Origin: Persicaria tinctoria
Taxonomy: Eukaryota; Streptophyta; Magnoliopsida; Caryophyllales; Polygonaceae
Length of the DNA: 64,000 bases
NCBI GenBank assembly: GCA_037127255.1
Contig: JBANSL010000009.1
Location: forward strand, 27,844,475 to 27,908,474
Direction: 5' to 3'
Below the pieces are notes generated by a model. The model saw nothing but the letters and a program-made list of their open reading frames with translations, ran no database searches and was not told where the DNA came from. Both the position numbers and the translations under genes were made by a program. Positions 63,622-64,000 of the stretch are shown here, piece after piece. Position 1 is the stretch's first letter; each line of letters begins with the position of its first letter.

Positions 63622-64000
63622 GCGCAAACGGAGAAGTCAGCCTAGCGACTCTAAAATCTAGAGCATGTATATAGAACTTTATGAATTTTGGGACTTTTTG
63701 AACTTTTTGGTTTTTGGTTTTTGTTTTTCGTTTTGGTTTTATATCTTTTAGAATAATTCATGTGGATGGTCTTGTTTTTGTGTGCAATCTAACACTTTTA
63801 AGTCGGCAAAGCATATAAGGATCGCGAAAAGTGGAATAGGAAGTCCCTCAAAACCAGTCAGAATCGACGAAGGCCAAGTCGATTACGACGAGGAGGAGAA
63901 GCCCAGAAGTTACTCGATCTCGAGTAGACGTACTCGCCATCGACCAAAGCCAGACGCTCCTCGACTTCTGATTCCACCAGACGCTGTGAGACTACTCGAT
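63622..64000 (+). other. 3' noncoding region of element C2, cut by window end
   Basis: Matches 56606-56990, including the palindrome block at 63912-63930. The next polypurine tracts and any further LTR lie beyond the window. Confidence 0.8.

Overview
The window is nuclear DNA of a flowering plant, most likely a eudicot. It is packed with LTR retrotransposons nested in, fused to and recombined with one another. The evidence is two primer-binding-site types (complements of tRNA-Asp and initiator tRNA-Met 3' ends), Athila-type Ty3 gag, pol and env-like frames, two Copia elements, a plant mobile domain pseudogene, and TATA boxes with GT-AG intron signals. There is no bacterial gene organisation. 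The species cannot be named from this sequence.

Layout. 1-1519: AT-rich repeats, then a fragment of an LTR here called D. 1508-8336: a non-autonomous Ty3 family (family A): a protease frame, a 2.25-kb LTR, a PBS, then a tandem partial LTR. 8337-17674: an old Copia element whose gag zinc knuckle is split by a younger, internally deleted SIRE-like Copia (8751-14893, TSD CTATG). 17675-19303: another family A LTR, fused within GAGTTTG to a truncated Athila LTR. 19297-31063: an Athila element with gag, pol, env-like ORF and 3' LTR, disabled by nonsense and frameshift changes. 31064-51519: about 20 kb of older DNA that is not retrotransposon-like. It holds a plant-mobile-domain pseudogene (about 31.3-34.8 kb) and then a cluster of very small, diverged transcription units on both strands. 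51520-51656: a minus-strand end of LTR D. 51657-64000: a second family A subtype arranged LTR - gag/protease - LTR - gag/protease, running off the window.

Two things stand out. (1) The 35-51.5 kb cluster repeats one design on both strands: short interrupted palindromes (TACGCAT..ATGCGTA or TCCGCA..TGCGGA), then a TATA box, then, usually 85-170 bp downstream, a conserved motif near AAGATCATGGAAGCACTTTG, found about 16 times. Several units carry small ORFs; two of them (38630-39052 and 47573-48079) are diverged copies of one unrecognised Cys/His protein. (2) Family A carries arrays of near-perfect 18-bp interrupted palindromes (CTACTCGATCTCGAGTAG type). They lie in its LTRs upstream of TATA and also in frame inside its protein-coding region, where both strands encode similar peptides.

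Almost no retroelement gene is intact. Most premature stops are CAG-to-TAG, CGA-to-TGA or TGG-to-TAG/TGA, as expected from cytosine methylation and deamination. The only plausibly intact short frames are in the 35-48 kb cluster. All calls come from reading the sequence; no database search or alignment program was run.
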